A stretch of DNA of 64,000 nt from Epithemia pelagica. Lineage: Eukaryota; Bacillariophyta; Bacillariophyceae; Surirellales; Surirellaceae. Positions within the stretch are counted from its first letter, which is position 1. Each line of letters begins with the position of its first letter. The position numbers were made by a program, and so were the translations under genes. The notes beneath the pieces are model-generated. The model was not told the origin of the DNA and did no database searches. It was given only the letters and a program-made list of their open reading frames with translations. The stretch lies in NCBI GenBank assembly GCA_946965045.2, contig OX337229.1, positions 1 to 64,000 on the forward strand, in the 5' to 3' direction. Positions 42,917-52,684 of the stretch are shown here, in pieces.

Positions 42917-45214
42917 CTAGGATTTCTTTTTGGAGGGTGGTGGTCCACGGGCAGTAGTGGTTCTCGGTGGCGGGGCTGTCGCACCGGCAAAGAGGGGACG
43001 ACTGGGCGGAGCCGTCGTGGAGGAGGATGGTGGTGGTGGTGGTCCTCCAAGGTTGTTGTTGTTGTTGTTGGTCGTCTTGTTCAACGGATGTTTGGGATAG
43101 GGTGTCATGCGTCGAGGAGGGGGAGCATGCGGCTGCTGCTGCGGCCCTCGATGAGTAGTGGTACGGGGTGTCGTCGTTGTTGTGGTGGCAGGATCGGCCA
43201 AGGGCGGTGTTGTCGTGGTGGGTGGTTCTTGAATGCGCACCTTGGGTGGTGGAGTGGTGCTGCCGTACTGTTGTTGTCGATTCCGCTTGGCAAAGTTGCT
43301 GCTGCTCCGTTTCGACAAACCATAGCAACCACAACCACAACAACAGGTGGCGAGCAATCGCACCGTCACGAGACTGACCACGACGAGCAGTCCTCCTTGA
43401 ATCCAATACAAACTTTCTTGAGGTTCCGTGGCCCAGTATTCCGTGACATGATAGAGCAAGGAGGAGGGTGATGTGGAACCGATTGTATTGTCGTCGTCGT
43501 CCCCATACTGGGTATGGGAGTCGCGCGGGGCATCCGGGTAGTAGCGTTGTTGGACGTGGTCAAAGAGCGATTTGGCAAAGGGCGTCCAATACTGGTGGAG
43601 GAGGATCGATTGTCCGCGAGCATAGTGTTGCAGCACCAAAGGTTTCCACTCGTTCGTCCACGGTTCCTGCACGTATTCGTCCCAGTACTCGAGGACGGGG
43701 TCCCACCAGGGTTGCACGGCCGTGGGATAGACTTGGGTCGTATAGACCTGGTGGGCGTGTTGGAGCGTTTCCCGACTGGTGGTCCAGGCCGTCTGACTGC
43801 CCTGCACGAGCTTGGGCCAGGCCCAAATCACGCCTTGTTCCAGGGCCCGGGGCATGGTTTGGCACACATGGACGCGGTAAAAGTGCCGCACGGCTTGTGC
43901 GGTAGGATGCACGACTTTGTGTTGCAGCCATTCGGAAACGACCGTGGCAGTCTGACCCGTGGTCTCCCATGCCACGAGAGCAGCTGGGACCATGTAGGGT
44001 TGTACGACAAAGTCATTGAGGGGATCCAAGACGGGTTGTCCCACGAGGTACACTTCATAGCCCAAGGGTTGGACGAGGCGATCGTAGACGGTTTGACCGA
44101 ATCGTGTCAGAGGGTGGCCAATCCATCGTTGCAACCATCCCAGACGATAAAGTCGTACAATTTCATGTGCTTGCAACAAGTCTTGACGTGCCTGCAACAA
44201 ATCGTTAATGAGTTGCGTGTGTTGTCTTTCCAATTGTTGTAACTCGGCTTGAACCTGTTGCAATTCGTCATGTGTCAAAGTGTAGCGACGATGCAAGGTT
44301 TGAAGGTGCCCCTCGTGGGCTTGTTCGAGTTGGAGAGTCGTTTGTTGAATGGCTTGTTCCACGAGTTGGGTGGTCGCCGAATGTTGGGTTTGCTGAGCAT
44401 CCAGGGCCGCTTGGATACGGGCCTCGACGGTCGCTTGGACCTCGTTGTGCGTCTGTTGCAATTGCTGATGATGCTTTTGGGCCTGTTGGTCCAGTTGGTC
44501 TTGCACGGCTTGCAGACGGCCTTGCCATTCTTGGGCTGTTTCCTCTTGTGCGTGTTGAAGGGCCGTGGTACGACACGCCTCGAGTTCGGTCGAATGACGG
44601 TCCTGTGCCGTGGTCAAGGAGTGTTGAGCGTGTCGCAATTGCTCTTGCAAGTCCGCAATCTGTGTTTCGTGGCGAGTCGATTGTTCTTGTTCTTGTTCTT
44701 GTTGCTGTTGTTGCAAGGCTTGTTGATGGACTTGTTGCAACTCGTCCAATTGCCCTTGACAGGCCGTGTGGGCCTCGGTTTTGTGTTGTTGCATCGTTTG
44801 CGTACATTCCGTGGCAAGTTCGTCCCGAACGGCTTGCACGGATTGCGTCAATGTGGTTTGCCACTGTTGCTCGAGGGCTTGTCGATCCAGGGTCGCTTGT
44901 TGGTCCTGAGCTTGTTGCAATTCCAATGCTCGACTCTGCCACATGGCTTGACACTTTTCTCGCAAGGCTTGTTCCGACAACTCGGCCGCTGGACAAGTCG
45001 TCGTAGAAGAAGAAGAAGATGCGGCATTTTCCTCTGGTTGCGTGTCGACTGGATCCTGGTCCATGGGTGGGTCTGACGAGGACAAGGGGGGTTCTTGCTC
45101 GTCTCTTTCAATTTGTTCGTCTGCTTGTGCCTCGATTCCAGTCACCACAACGTGACTGGACCACAACCACGAGAGGCACAGCCACACCACGAGGGGAACT
45201 GGATTCCGTCTCAT
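42917..45214 (-). CDS. Gln-rich coiled-coil single-pass membrane protein
   Basis: 765 residues from ATG 45214, chosen because it starts a signal peptide (PLVVWLCLSWLWSSHVVV); the open frame continues upstream without evidence. An acidic linker follows, then a long Gln-rich coiled coil at about residues 77-355 (for example QLDELQQVHQQALQQQQQEQ). Next is a Trp/Tyr/Pro-rich region with repeated VQPYM/VYPTAVQPWW-like elements. One membrane helix lies at about 603-625 (GGLLVVVSLVTVRLLATCC), followed by a CCCGCGC cluster that could be palmitoylated. The cytosolic tail is Pro/Thr/Asn-rich and ends in SKKKS. Topology would be lumenal or extracellular N-terminus, cytosolic C-terminus. Long antisense frames here are codon-bias shadows. 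No family recognised. Confidence 0.8.
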   Translation of the reverse strand: MRRNPVPLVVWLCLSWLWSSHVVVTGIEAQADEQIERDEQEPPLSSSDPPMDQDPVDTQPEENAASSSSSTTTCPAAELSEQALREKCQAMWQSRALELQQAQDQQATLDRQALEQQWQTTLTQSVQAVRDELATECTQTMQQHKTEAHTACQGQLDELQQVHQQALQQQQQEQEQEQSTRHETQIADLQEQLRHAQHSLTTAQDRHSTELEACRTTALQHAQEETAQEWQGRLQAVQDQLDQQAQKHHQQLQQTHNEVQATVEARIQAALDAQQTQHSATTQLVEQAIQQTTLQLEQAHEGHLQTLHRRYTLTHDELQQVQAELQQLERQHTQLINDLLQARQDLLQAHEIVRLYRLGWLQRWIGHPLTRFGQTVYDRLVQPLGYEVYLVGQPVLDPLNDFVVQPYMVPAALVAWETTGQTATVVSEWLQHKVVHPTAQAVRHFYRVHVCQTMPRALEQGVIWAWPKLVQGSQTAWTTSRETLQHAHQVYTTQVYPTAVQPWWDPVLEYWDEYVQEPWTNEWKPLVLQHYARGQSILLHQYWTPFAKSLFDHVQQRYYPDAPRDSHTQYGDDDDNTIGSTSPSSLLYHVTEYWATEPQESLYWIQGGLLVVVSLVTVRLLATCCCGCGCYGLSKRSSSNFAKRNRQQQYGSTTPPPKVRIQEPPTTTTPPLADPATTTTTTPRTTTHRGPQQQPHAPPPRRMTPYPKHPLNKTTNNNNNNLGGPPPPPSSSTTAPPSRPLFAGATAPPPRTTTARGPPPSKKKS

Positions 45215-45903
45215 GGTAGTAGGTAGTATGAATATAGGAGTAATGCTCCTCCGAGAGTTGCGCGCCAACCAAGAAATCAAACTGCCAGCACAAGGTGAAG
45301 AAGAGATCTTGTGTCTGTACAAAAGCGAGCTAGAGCGAGCCAGAAACGAATGTCTCAACACACAATGAGGATGAGAGAAAACAATCTTGCGAAAAAAGGT
45401 GATCGTATCGGCTCCACCCCCCAAACACAATAATTCAAAAAACAATGACCGCATGCACAACGCACAACACCTCACACCGTCTGCCTGTCGCACGCTTTCC
45501 TTCACCTTCGTGGTGCGTCTGTCATCACGCTCTACCTCTTGCTTTCTTCTGGCTACTCCTAGAACTAGATCCATTCCAAGCAAAGAAGAAAGCACATTGT
45601 ATTCTACAGAAAGCATCTAGTTAGAGTTACAACAACAACAACAACAACAACAACACAATGGCTTGTCTGTATACACATACACACAAGTCTACCGAAATAA
45701 ATGCAGCTCCAAAAAGAGAAAGAGAGATGGAGAGAGAGAACGAGGACCACAGAATCGCATTGTTGTACAATGTGAATGGATGGACACCAAACGAAAAAGA
45801 GGAACGACCAAAGGGACAAGACTTGGGAAGCACACCGTCCTTTCGACAACACGTTGGTAGGGACCGTGGCTGTTTCTCTTGTGTGTATTTTCGAGGAGTA
45901 TTT
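45215..45903. other. Intergenic with (CAA)n run
   Basis: Contains about ten CAA units at 45628-45657. No gene is supported. It holds the upstream region of the coiled-coil gene and the 3' flank of the second transporter. Confidence 0.6.
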
Positions 45904-47595
45904 CTAGGCCAATTCCACAGTGGCCGCAGCAGCGGCAGACGACGACGAGGAGGACGAAACGGTACGGTCGCTGTCGGTGGAATGTTGTGGGATCCAACAA
46001 TACGGATGATTGTTGTTGGAGGGAGGACGGCCAGCAGCAGCAGCATCATACTCGCTTTGACTGGTCGATACCAACAATCGAGTGGTTTCCTCTGGATACG
46101 ACGACGACGTGTTGTTGTTGGTGAGTGCGCATGGTGCATCCGACTCGTCCTCCTGGTCCTTGTCGTTGTTTGGCATGGGTTGGGTGGTGGTTGTGGTACA
46201 AGTAGTATTGGGATTGGGTGTGACGAGGGCAAAGCAGGCCACACCCGTCACGACCAACACCAAGGAGGCGGCTTTGCGGCGAGAAAAGCAAACGGCCGAC
46301 TGGCTGACATTCCACCAAGGTTCGTCGTCATTGTTTTCGTCGTCGTCATTGTCGTCTTGACAATACACGACATGGGCGGCTCCAAAGACCAAGACGGCTT
46401 GCAATCCCTTGAGGACACCGGCCGTGACGGATCCCCCCTTGTAGTTTTGAAGGGTATAGAAAAAACACGTGGCATGCAACCAATTCGTGGCGGCAAACAC
46501 GACCAGCCACACCACGGCCCACGTGTACCATGAGGTCATGTCATGTACGTCATGCCGTGTGGCTTGTTCGTGAATCGGTTCAACGACGGCCGTTTGCCAA
46601 TGGGGAATGGTATACAGGCATTGCCAAAGAGCCATCAAGAGCGTATTGGTACCACATTGCAAGACGGTATTTTGGGGAACGGTCAACACGTCTCGTCGTG
46701 TAGGAGTAGTAGGAGTAGTACGGCTCGTTGTTGTGTGCGTGTGGTGGATGGAACCCGAGTCCACGGTCAATGGTTTGGTACTCGACGACGACGACGACGG
46801 TCGTCCCTTTAACAAGGCTTCGTTCCAGACATAAATGCCGGCATGGAGGGCCGATCCAATCAAGACCAAGACGGTACCTTGGACAACGGCACTGTGATGA
46901 TCGCTGCCGCCACTAGCTGTAGTGTTGGGGTGACTGTGTACGAGTCGGGCGGAGGAGGAGGAATCCGGAACCAACCGTGCGGTAGTGGCCACCTCGTGCA
47001 GGACAGCTGTAGTAGATCCAGAGTGTGATGGTTTGGCAGTTTCTCCTTGTTCTCCTTCACCACCACCACCACCACTTGCACCGACACTATCCCACGCCGT
47101 GACCGTCAATCCGACAAAGACCCAGGCCACGGTCATCCATTGAAGGAGGGACAAGCGTCGATGCAAAATGAGGCGGGCCCATACGGCCGTCCACACTGTC
47201 ACGGAGGAATAGACAATGGCAAACAAGGTCGGTCCGGCGAGCGTGGAACCGGTATAATTCAACCCCTGCGCGAGACCATCGACGACCGCCAATCCAATGG
47301 CCCGCACACACACGGAACGACGAGGCCAAGGTGGTTGTCGTCGTGGGACAACACGTCGACCACTCCTCCAACCATAACAACAAGCACAACAATTGATCAC
47401 TTGAAAGATCCAAAGACTGGGTCCCAAATAATAAAATAAGAGGTACAATTGCGCGGATGGATCGGCCACCCCCAAGGTTTTGCCCACCGTCAACAACAAG
47501 GGTTGACATACTCCCGACAAGACGTAGAGACTGGCCATGCCTTCCAACCACACAGTGTGTCTCCAAGTACCATGCATGGACGACGAGGACGACAT
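45904..47595 (-). CDS. DMT/EamA-like multi-pass transporter, intact paralogue
   Basis: 563 residues from ATG 47595, with about ten hydrophobic segments by eye. Conserved blocks: GVCQPLLLTVGKTLGVAD, LNYTGSTLAGPTLFAIVYSS, QWMTVAWVFVGLTVTAWDSV, LVLIGSALHAGIYVWNEALL, and GGSVTAGVLKGLQAVLVFGA. Ser/Thr/Asn-rich loops separate the halves, and a long disordered C-terminal tail follows. The two-half layout with an internal repeat feel is like drug/metabolite transporters and the SLC35 relatives that include nucleotide-sugar carriers; the substrate cannot be told. It shares its upstream region with the frameshifted copy about 5 kb away on the same strand, so this is a local direct duplication with the coiled-coil gene between. 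Confidence 0.8.
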   Translation of the reverse strand: MSSSSSMHGTWRHTVWLEGMASLYVLSGVCQPLLLTVGKTLGVADPSAQLYLLFYYLGPSLWIFQVINCCACCYGWRSGRRVVPRRQPPWPRRSVCVRAIGLAVVDGLAQGLNYTGSTLAGPTLFAIVYSSVTVWTAVWARLILHRRLSLLQWMTVAWVFVGLTVTAWDSVGASGGGGGEGEQGETAKPSHSGSTTAVLHEVATTARLVPDSSSSARLVHSHPNTTASGGSDHHSAVVQGTVLVLIGSALHAGIYVWNEALLKGRPSSSSSSTKPLTVDSGSIHHTHTTTSRTTPTTPTRRDVLTVPQNTVLQCGTNTLLMALWQCLYTIPHWQTAVVEPIHEQATRHDVHDMTSWYTWAVVWLVVFAATNWLHATCFFYTLQNYKGGSVTAGVLKGLQAVLVFGAAHVVYCQDDNDDDENNDDEPWWNVSQSAVCFSRRKAASLVLVVTGVACFALVTPNPNTTCTTTTTQPMPNNDKDQEDESDAPCALTNNNTSSSYPEETTRLLVSTSQSEYDAAAAGRPPSNNNHPYCWIPQHSTDSDRTVSSSSSSSAAAAATVELA

Positions 47596-48581
47596 GATGT
47601 GGGAGGTTCAATCTTCCAAACGACAAGAGAATGGCTCGCTACGGAGAGAAAAGAGACTCTGTGAGAGACGTATCGATTCCAACACAACACACAACTGTGA
47701 GGTGACAGGGCTTGGCAACGTACCTACTACTGGAGCAAACTTGACGAAACCGTGGAGTCACTGTGGTGATTGGAATGAGATGAGTGATCTCGAATCGGTG
47801 TTGGTTGTCGTTTTCGGAGTGTCGTTGCGCAGAGTTGCTTCCAACTTCCAATTGTTGTGTCTTTTGTGTTCAAAGGTTCTTTCCTCGTGTGTCTTTCGTC
47901 ACAACAAGATTCCTTGTCTTCCTTGCAATAGAATCTTCTTTCATGATGGCGGCACACACCTCTACTGCAGTCGAAGAGAAGGCTCAATTTGCAATTTTTA
48001 GTTCCCCCTTTATTGGATGTCGTGGCTACAGCTGCCTTGCGTCATCGCATCGTGTGTTCTTTCTCTTTCTCTGTGTGGTTGATGGACAGACGATGGACGG
48101 AGTTGCCGAACGCGAATCTCCGGCTGGTCGCGCGCCATGCAGAGAAATTCGGAACGGGACATGCGCGCACAGGCCCAGCATTTCAAATACATACAGCACG
48201 CTTCCCCCGACCATGAATTTGGTACATCGTCCCGCGCGCATAATTTCCGATACCAGTAGACAAGACACTCGCCAAGCAAGAAGCAAAAGAGAAGAGAGAT
48301 CCTGGATGTAAAGCAGAAGATTGCAGATGGATGGACTCACACGAATGCACCTCTATTAACAAAACCACACAAGCGAACACAATCTCATCCTGCACCTCTG
48401 TCTGCCGGAGATGCACCTTTGAAAACCCAACTGTGCTAGTCATTTCGTAGAGATTGTTTGGAACCACAATCACACTCGCATTCATCTCTTTTCCTTCATT
48501 GATTGATTGGATCCGCATCATCCTCATTCTTTGATTACCCAAGACATTCATTCTTTTTTGAAACCCGTCCGTACCGTACCC
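47596..48581. other. Divergent intergenic region
   Basis: Lies between the transporter (minus) and the MAP kinase (plus). Segments near 47699 and 48031-48130 match the flank of the other transporter copy. No coding sequence is supported. Confidence 0.6.
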
Positions 48582-51092
48582 ATGCTCCATTCGACTCCTT
48601 CGGATTCCTTGCAGCAGCAGCAACAAGCGCCGCATTCGCAGCCGCCACCGTCGTCGCAATCGAGTTATCGAACGCGTAGCAGCAGTCATTCGACGCGACG
48701 GGCCAGTCACGGTGGTGGTGCTGCTTCTTTGGCTGCTCCATTGCCGTCGCAACCGCAACAGGCTCCTCCTCCCGCTCACAACAACTTGACATCGACTCAT
48801 TCGTACCACAGTACTGGTACCCATCACAGCAGTCACAGTCAGCAGAATCCTCCTCCTCACAACAGTACAAGTGCTGGATTGGGCATTACCTCATCCTTTC
48901 AAAAGGGGTTGGCCCGGTGGACCAAACGCATGTCGGGAACGATTGCCTCCTGTGGTGCCATTTCGCAATTGCCGTCCGAAGATCATTCCGAAAGTGGTGC
49001 TGGTGGCCTCATTCATTCGCATCACAGTGAAACCTTTGGTACCCTCCCTTCGGAATTGTCCCATCAATCGTCTCTGAGTTCGGCTTCGTCCGCTTCGGTG
49101 CAGTCCTCGCATCAACAACAGCAGAAACAACAACCTCGCAAACACTTTCGACGTACCAGCAGCAGTACCAGTCATCACAAGAATTCTCATTCTCATTCGC
49201 ATCATCAAGTCCTTGCCTCTTCCGCCACGGACGGCAGCAGCAGCAGTCAAGTGCAGCAGCGCCCAGGTGGTTCCTCCTCATCGTCTCGTTCGTTGAACAA
49301 GACCCATTCCGTGCAGCAGCAACAACAACAGTCTCGTCAACCCAGCTCGACCAGCAACATGACTTCCTCGCAGCAACAACCGCAAACGCATCCCATGCCC
49401 GAACGGCCTCCGCGCAAACAGTATTCGTCGTCCATGAACAAAAAGGGTGGTAACAGTCATCATCATCAGCATCACAAGAGTGTCGGCAAGAGTCAGGATC
49501 AAGATGTGACGGATTTGCACGATCATCATACCCTCAGTACGGCCACCACGGCAGCCGAAACCATTTCCTATTCGACCGATCAAGGCGATGCCAGTATTGC
49601 TTCCGAAGTGGGCATGGAAGTTGTCATGTCCGTGCCCTCTCATGATCACCAGGACGACCATGCTCCCAATACGGGCACCGTCACTGCCAGTACGAGTATG
49701 CCCATGCACACGACGGCCAGTGATACCGAACCCGCCTTGATGCACGAAGAAAATACCACACGGTCCTTCATGGCCCAGCGTCGCCTGTCCTCGGGTGCAG
49801 CGGCACGGACCAACAAACCAACGTTGGGTTCTTCGTACCAAAGTCACTCCTTTCCGGCGGGCAAACATATTTTTACCGTCGATCGTCGATATTCCATGCT
49901 TCGTGTCATTGGAAGTGGTGCCTACGGTGTGGTGATTAGTGCCACGGATTCCAAAACCAGCAACCACAAAAAGAACAACACCAACAACAACAACACGACT
50001 GCGAATAATACGACTAGTACCTCCAATGTGGCCATTAAAATGGTCCCCAAGGCCTTTTCGGACGAGATTGATGCCAAGCGTATTTTGCGAGAAATCAAGC
50101 TTCTCAAGCATTTTCGTCACGACAATATTGTGCGCATCTTGGACATGATGCCACCGAACGTCCCCTACCTGGAAGACTTTCACGATGTCTACATGGTGAC
50201 GGATTTGATGGAGACGGATTTGCATCGCATTATTTATTCCAAGCAAAAATTGAGCACGGATCATGCCCAATACTTTATTTACCAAGTTCTCCGTGGTCTC
50301 AAGTATATTCACAGTTGCAAAGTCTTGCATCGAGACTTGAAACCCTCAAATCTCTTGGTGAATTCCAATTGCGATTTGAAAATTTGTGACTTTGGACTCG
50401 CCCGCGGTGTCCATCAATCCAGTAGTGGTACTGACAGTCCCGATGGTACTCAAGACAAGAAGGATACCATGCTCTTGACGGAATACGTGGTGACGCGATG
50501 GTACCGTGCTCCGGAAATCATGTTGGCTTGTCACGAATATTCCTATCCGATTGATGTTTGGAGTGTGGGTTGCATCTTTGCCGAACTCTTGTCGCGCAAA
50601 CCCATGTTCCCCGGAGAAGATTACATTGACCAATTGACCATTATATCGGAAAAACTGGGCAAATTAGCCGATGCCGATTTGGACTTTGTCACATCGGACA
50701 AGGCCAAACGGTTCATGCGCAAATTGCCCAGCAAGGCCCCGCCTCATTTTGCCCTTGTCTTTCCCGGGACACCACCCGAAGCCTTGGATTCCCTGCGACG
50801 CATGTTGGAAATTCATCCCCACAAACGCATCAGTGTCCAAGCCGCCTTGCAGCATCCCTTTTTTGAACCGCTGCACAATCCGGCCGATGAACCCGTCTCG
50901 AGTCGACCCTTTGATTTTGGCTTTGAAAAGGGACCTGGTCGATTGCAGCGGTTGAAATTGCAAGAATTGATTTGGAAGGAAGTCGTTGACTTTCGTCCCC
51001 ACGATGCCTTGCCCGTGGCTCAATCGCGACGACAACCCGGTGCCACCGCCGCGCCCACCACCACGGCAACCACTGCTGCCGCCAAGGTCTAG
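48582..51092 (+). CDS. MAP kinase, TEY type, with long low-complexity N-terminus
   Basis: 836 residues from the first ATG at 48582; the frame is open upstream without a Met. Residues 1-430 are Ser/Gln/His-rich and disordered. The kinase domain starts at about 438: VIGSGAYGVV (ATP loop, about 444), VAIKMVPK (ATP lysine), HRDLKPSN (catalytic loop, 583-590), KICDFGLARG, then TEYVVTRWYRAPE. TEY at 633-635 is the dual-phosphorylation site and places it with ERK-like MAP kinases. Two inserts are unusual: an Asn/Thr-rich run between the ATP loop and the lysine, and about 20 residues in the activation segment before TEY. The C-lobe runs to HPFFEPLHNPADEP. A cytosolic or nuclear signalling role is expected; the upstream MAP2K and substrates are unknown. 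Confidence 0.95.
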   Translation: MLHSTPSDSLQQQQQAPHSQPPPSSQSSYRTRSSSHSTRRASHGGGAASLAAPLPSQPQQAPPPAHNNLTSTHSYHSTGTHHSSHSQQNPPPHNSTSAGLGITSSFQKGLARWTKRMSGTIASCGAISQLPSEDHSESGAGGLIHSHHSETFGTLPSELSHQSSLSSASSASVQSSHQQQQKQQPRKHFRRTSSSTSHHKNSHSHSHHQVLASSATDGSSSSQVQQRPGGSSSSSRSLNKTHSVQQQQQQSRQPSSTSNMTSSQQQPQTHPMPERPPRKQYSSSMNKKGGNSHHHQHHKSVGKSQDQDVTDLHDHHTLSTATTAAETISYSTDQGDASIASEVGMEVVMSVPSHDHQDDHAPNTGTVTASTSMPMHTTASDTEPALMHEENTTRSFMAQRRLSSGAAARTNKPTLGSSYQSHSFPAGKHIFTVDRRYSMLRVIGSGAYGVVISATDSKTSNHKKNNTNNNNTTANNTTSTSNVAIKMVPKAFSDEIDAKRILREIKLLKHFRHDNIVRILDMMPPNVPYLEDFHDVYMVTDLMETDLHRIIYSKQKLSTDHAQYFIYQVLRGLKYIHSCKVLHRDLKPSNLLVNSNCDLKICDFGLARGVHQSSSGTDSPDGTQDKKDTMLLTEYVVTRWYRAPEIMLACHEYSYPIDVWSVGCIFAELLSRKPMFPGEDYIDQLTIISEKLGKLADADLDFVTSDKAKRFMRKLPSKAPPHFALVFPGTPPEALDSLRRMLEIHPHKRISVQAALQHPFFEPLHNPADEPVSSRPFDFGFEKGPGRLQRLKLQELIWKEVVDFRPHDALPVAQSRRQPGATAAPTTTATTAAAKV

Positions 51093-51827
51093 GAACCAGC
51101 CTCCATGTTCGTTTTTCTTCTCTCTCTCTCTCACCCATTCATTTTGGATGGTCCATTGCACTCATGTCTCTACAACTACATCTTCTTCTTCTTTACTACG
51201 TGTCAACCACAACTCTGTACTAGTCCAATCTTATCTATCTATACATCCTACTGACCACTACTCGACTAGGTAGGATAGGCAATACTCATATCGGGAAGGG
51301 AAGACTCCCAAAGGACGACATGTCTGTGACGAATCGATGGACAGTCATGTGTGTGCGTGAAGAGACCTCCTCGAGTATGCGGGGATGGAAGTCAGTAGCT
51401 GCGTTGATACAGGGAGAAAGGCTGTACGTTCCAATCTAAAAAAAAAGGTACGTGATATCGACAGGACCAGGTTTTGATTGGCTCTCCTCCATTGCAGGAT
51501 GGAATTCAGGATGGACCGATGGATGGTCCCTCCATGAATTTCTTGTTTCTCCACGCAAATGATCACTTTCTTCTCACCCGTGTGGAGGCAAACATCATGT
51601 CGATCGAACTGTGAATGATTGCTTACGATTGATTGGACATGCGCAATGGGGAGAGTGCCACCATCATCTGCCATACGGTCTAGTAGGTGTAGAACTAAAT
51701 ACGGATACATGAGACGGAATGGCTGATGGCCACTACAAGCAAAGAGTAGAGTTTTCCAACGATCGGTAGTTAGCTATTAGCTACTCCTATGTACAATGGG
51801 TGCAGTGATATGGTTTCACCAAGAATC
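51093..51827. other. Intergenic, no supported gene
   Basis: 3' flank of the MAP kinase gene and of the tRNA. A TCTC run lies near 51122. Nothing else is seen. Confidence 0.6.
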
Positions 51828-51832
51828 AAAAA
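51828..51832 (-). terminator. Pol III terminator of tRNA-Glu
   Basis: On the minus strand the tRNA is followed within three bases by TTTTT, the usual RNA polymerase III stop. Confidence 0.8.
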
Positions 51833-51834
51833 CA

Positions 51835-51907
51835 TTCCCGTACCGGGACTCGAACCCGGGTATCCTGCGTGAAAGGCAAGTATGCTAACCACCTACATCA
51901 TACGGGA
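51835..51907 (-). tRNA. tRNA-Glu(UUC)
   Basis: 73 nt including the discriminator A. The acceptor stem TCCCGTA/TACGGGA pairs fully. The D arm is ATGT...GCAT, the anticodon stem CTTGC/GCAGG has loop CTTTCAC (anticodon TTC), and the T arm is CCGGG-TTCGAGT-CCCGG. The internal B box GGTTCGAGTCC is perfect. CCA is not encoded, as expected for a nuclear eukaryotic tRNA. There is no intron. Confidence 0.96.
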
Positions 51908-52300
51908 AACTGACAAAGTGACAGATTTTTAGAGCTGTAAATCTACCATTGCATGCCAGCAGGTTTCTACAGCTGTTGCGCTGCCTCATTCGCACCGAAT
52001 CACACAATGGCACGTTCTTCTCCTTCTTCCGTTGAGGGTTTGGTTTGTTTGTGTTTGGGCATCAGCGCGACACATCAGTGCAAGGTAGATTGAGTTTTTC
52101 TCTACGTCTAGGAAGGACGTCCGATCCGAAGCAAGCCAAAAAGAGAAAACCAAAGAGCCAAAGATTCATCGATATTACATATCATATCGTCCAAGAAAAC
52201 GTACACACGCGAAGCAAGTCAAGCAACTCTGGATTGATTCCTCAAGAAGAAGGAGATTGATTGTGGTACACTATTCGAATTACAAGATACACCAAAGAAA
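51908..52300. other. Intergenic, promoter side of the next gene
   Basis: Only short frames. It holds the 5' region of the small KDEL protein gene. Confidence 0.55.
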
Positions 52301-52684
52301 ATGGCACGACAAAGCTCTTGGATCAGTCTAGTACGCAGGACCCTTGTGGTCCTCGTCCTCCTCCTCCTCGGTTCCAGCACCGTGGTCGTCAATGGCTCGT
52401 CGTCCATTTGTCAAGGCACGGCGGAACCTCCCGCCACCATTTTGGTGAATGGTCAAGGAAGTTGCATGGATTGGACGGGTGAACCGGAAGCCTGTTGTCA
52501 ACAATGTCATGCCATGTATGCCGCCAATCACATTTCGCGGTACATTCCCCCATCCTCGTCGAAGCCGTCGTCGCAATGTTGCTGTTATTATCAAGGCTTG
52601 TTGGAACATCCCTCGGGCAACGGAATGGGCGACAATAGTGTCTTTTTCATTATTCAAACCAAACCCAAAAAGGACGAATTGTAG
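52301..52684 (+). CDS. Small secretory protein with C-terminal KDEL
   Basis: 127 residues from ATG 52301. A signal peptide (RRTLVVLVLLLLGSSTVVVNG) is followed by a cysteine-rich mature part, including SCMDWTGEPEACCQQCHAM and SQCCCYYQG, and a FFII segment. The chain ends exactly in KKDEL before TAG, the classical ER-retrieval signal read by KDEL receptors. A small, disulfide-rich, ER-resident protein is therefore predicted. I do not recognise the family. No intron is needed. Confidence 0.75.
   Translation: MARQSSWISLVRRTLVVLVLLLLGSSTVVVNGSSSICQGTAEPPATILVNGQGSCMDWTGEPEACCQQCHAMYAANHISRYIPPSSSKPSSQCCCYYQGLLEHPSGNGMGDNSVFFIIQTKPKKDEL

Noticed and set aside
43514-45076. Long plus-strand frames opposite the coiled-coil gene
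   Set aside because: They are antisense shadows produced by CAA/CAG/TTG-rich codons. The minus frame has the signal peptide, heptads, membrane helix and a coherent tail.
49278-50330. Minus-strand frame of 350 codons opposite the MAP kinase
   Set aside because: The plus strand carries every MAP kinase motif in one frame, and the antisense product resembles nothing.
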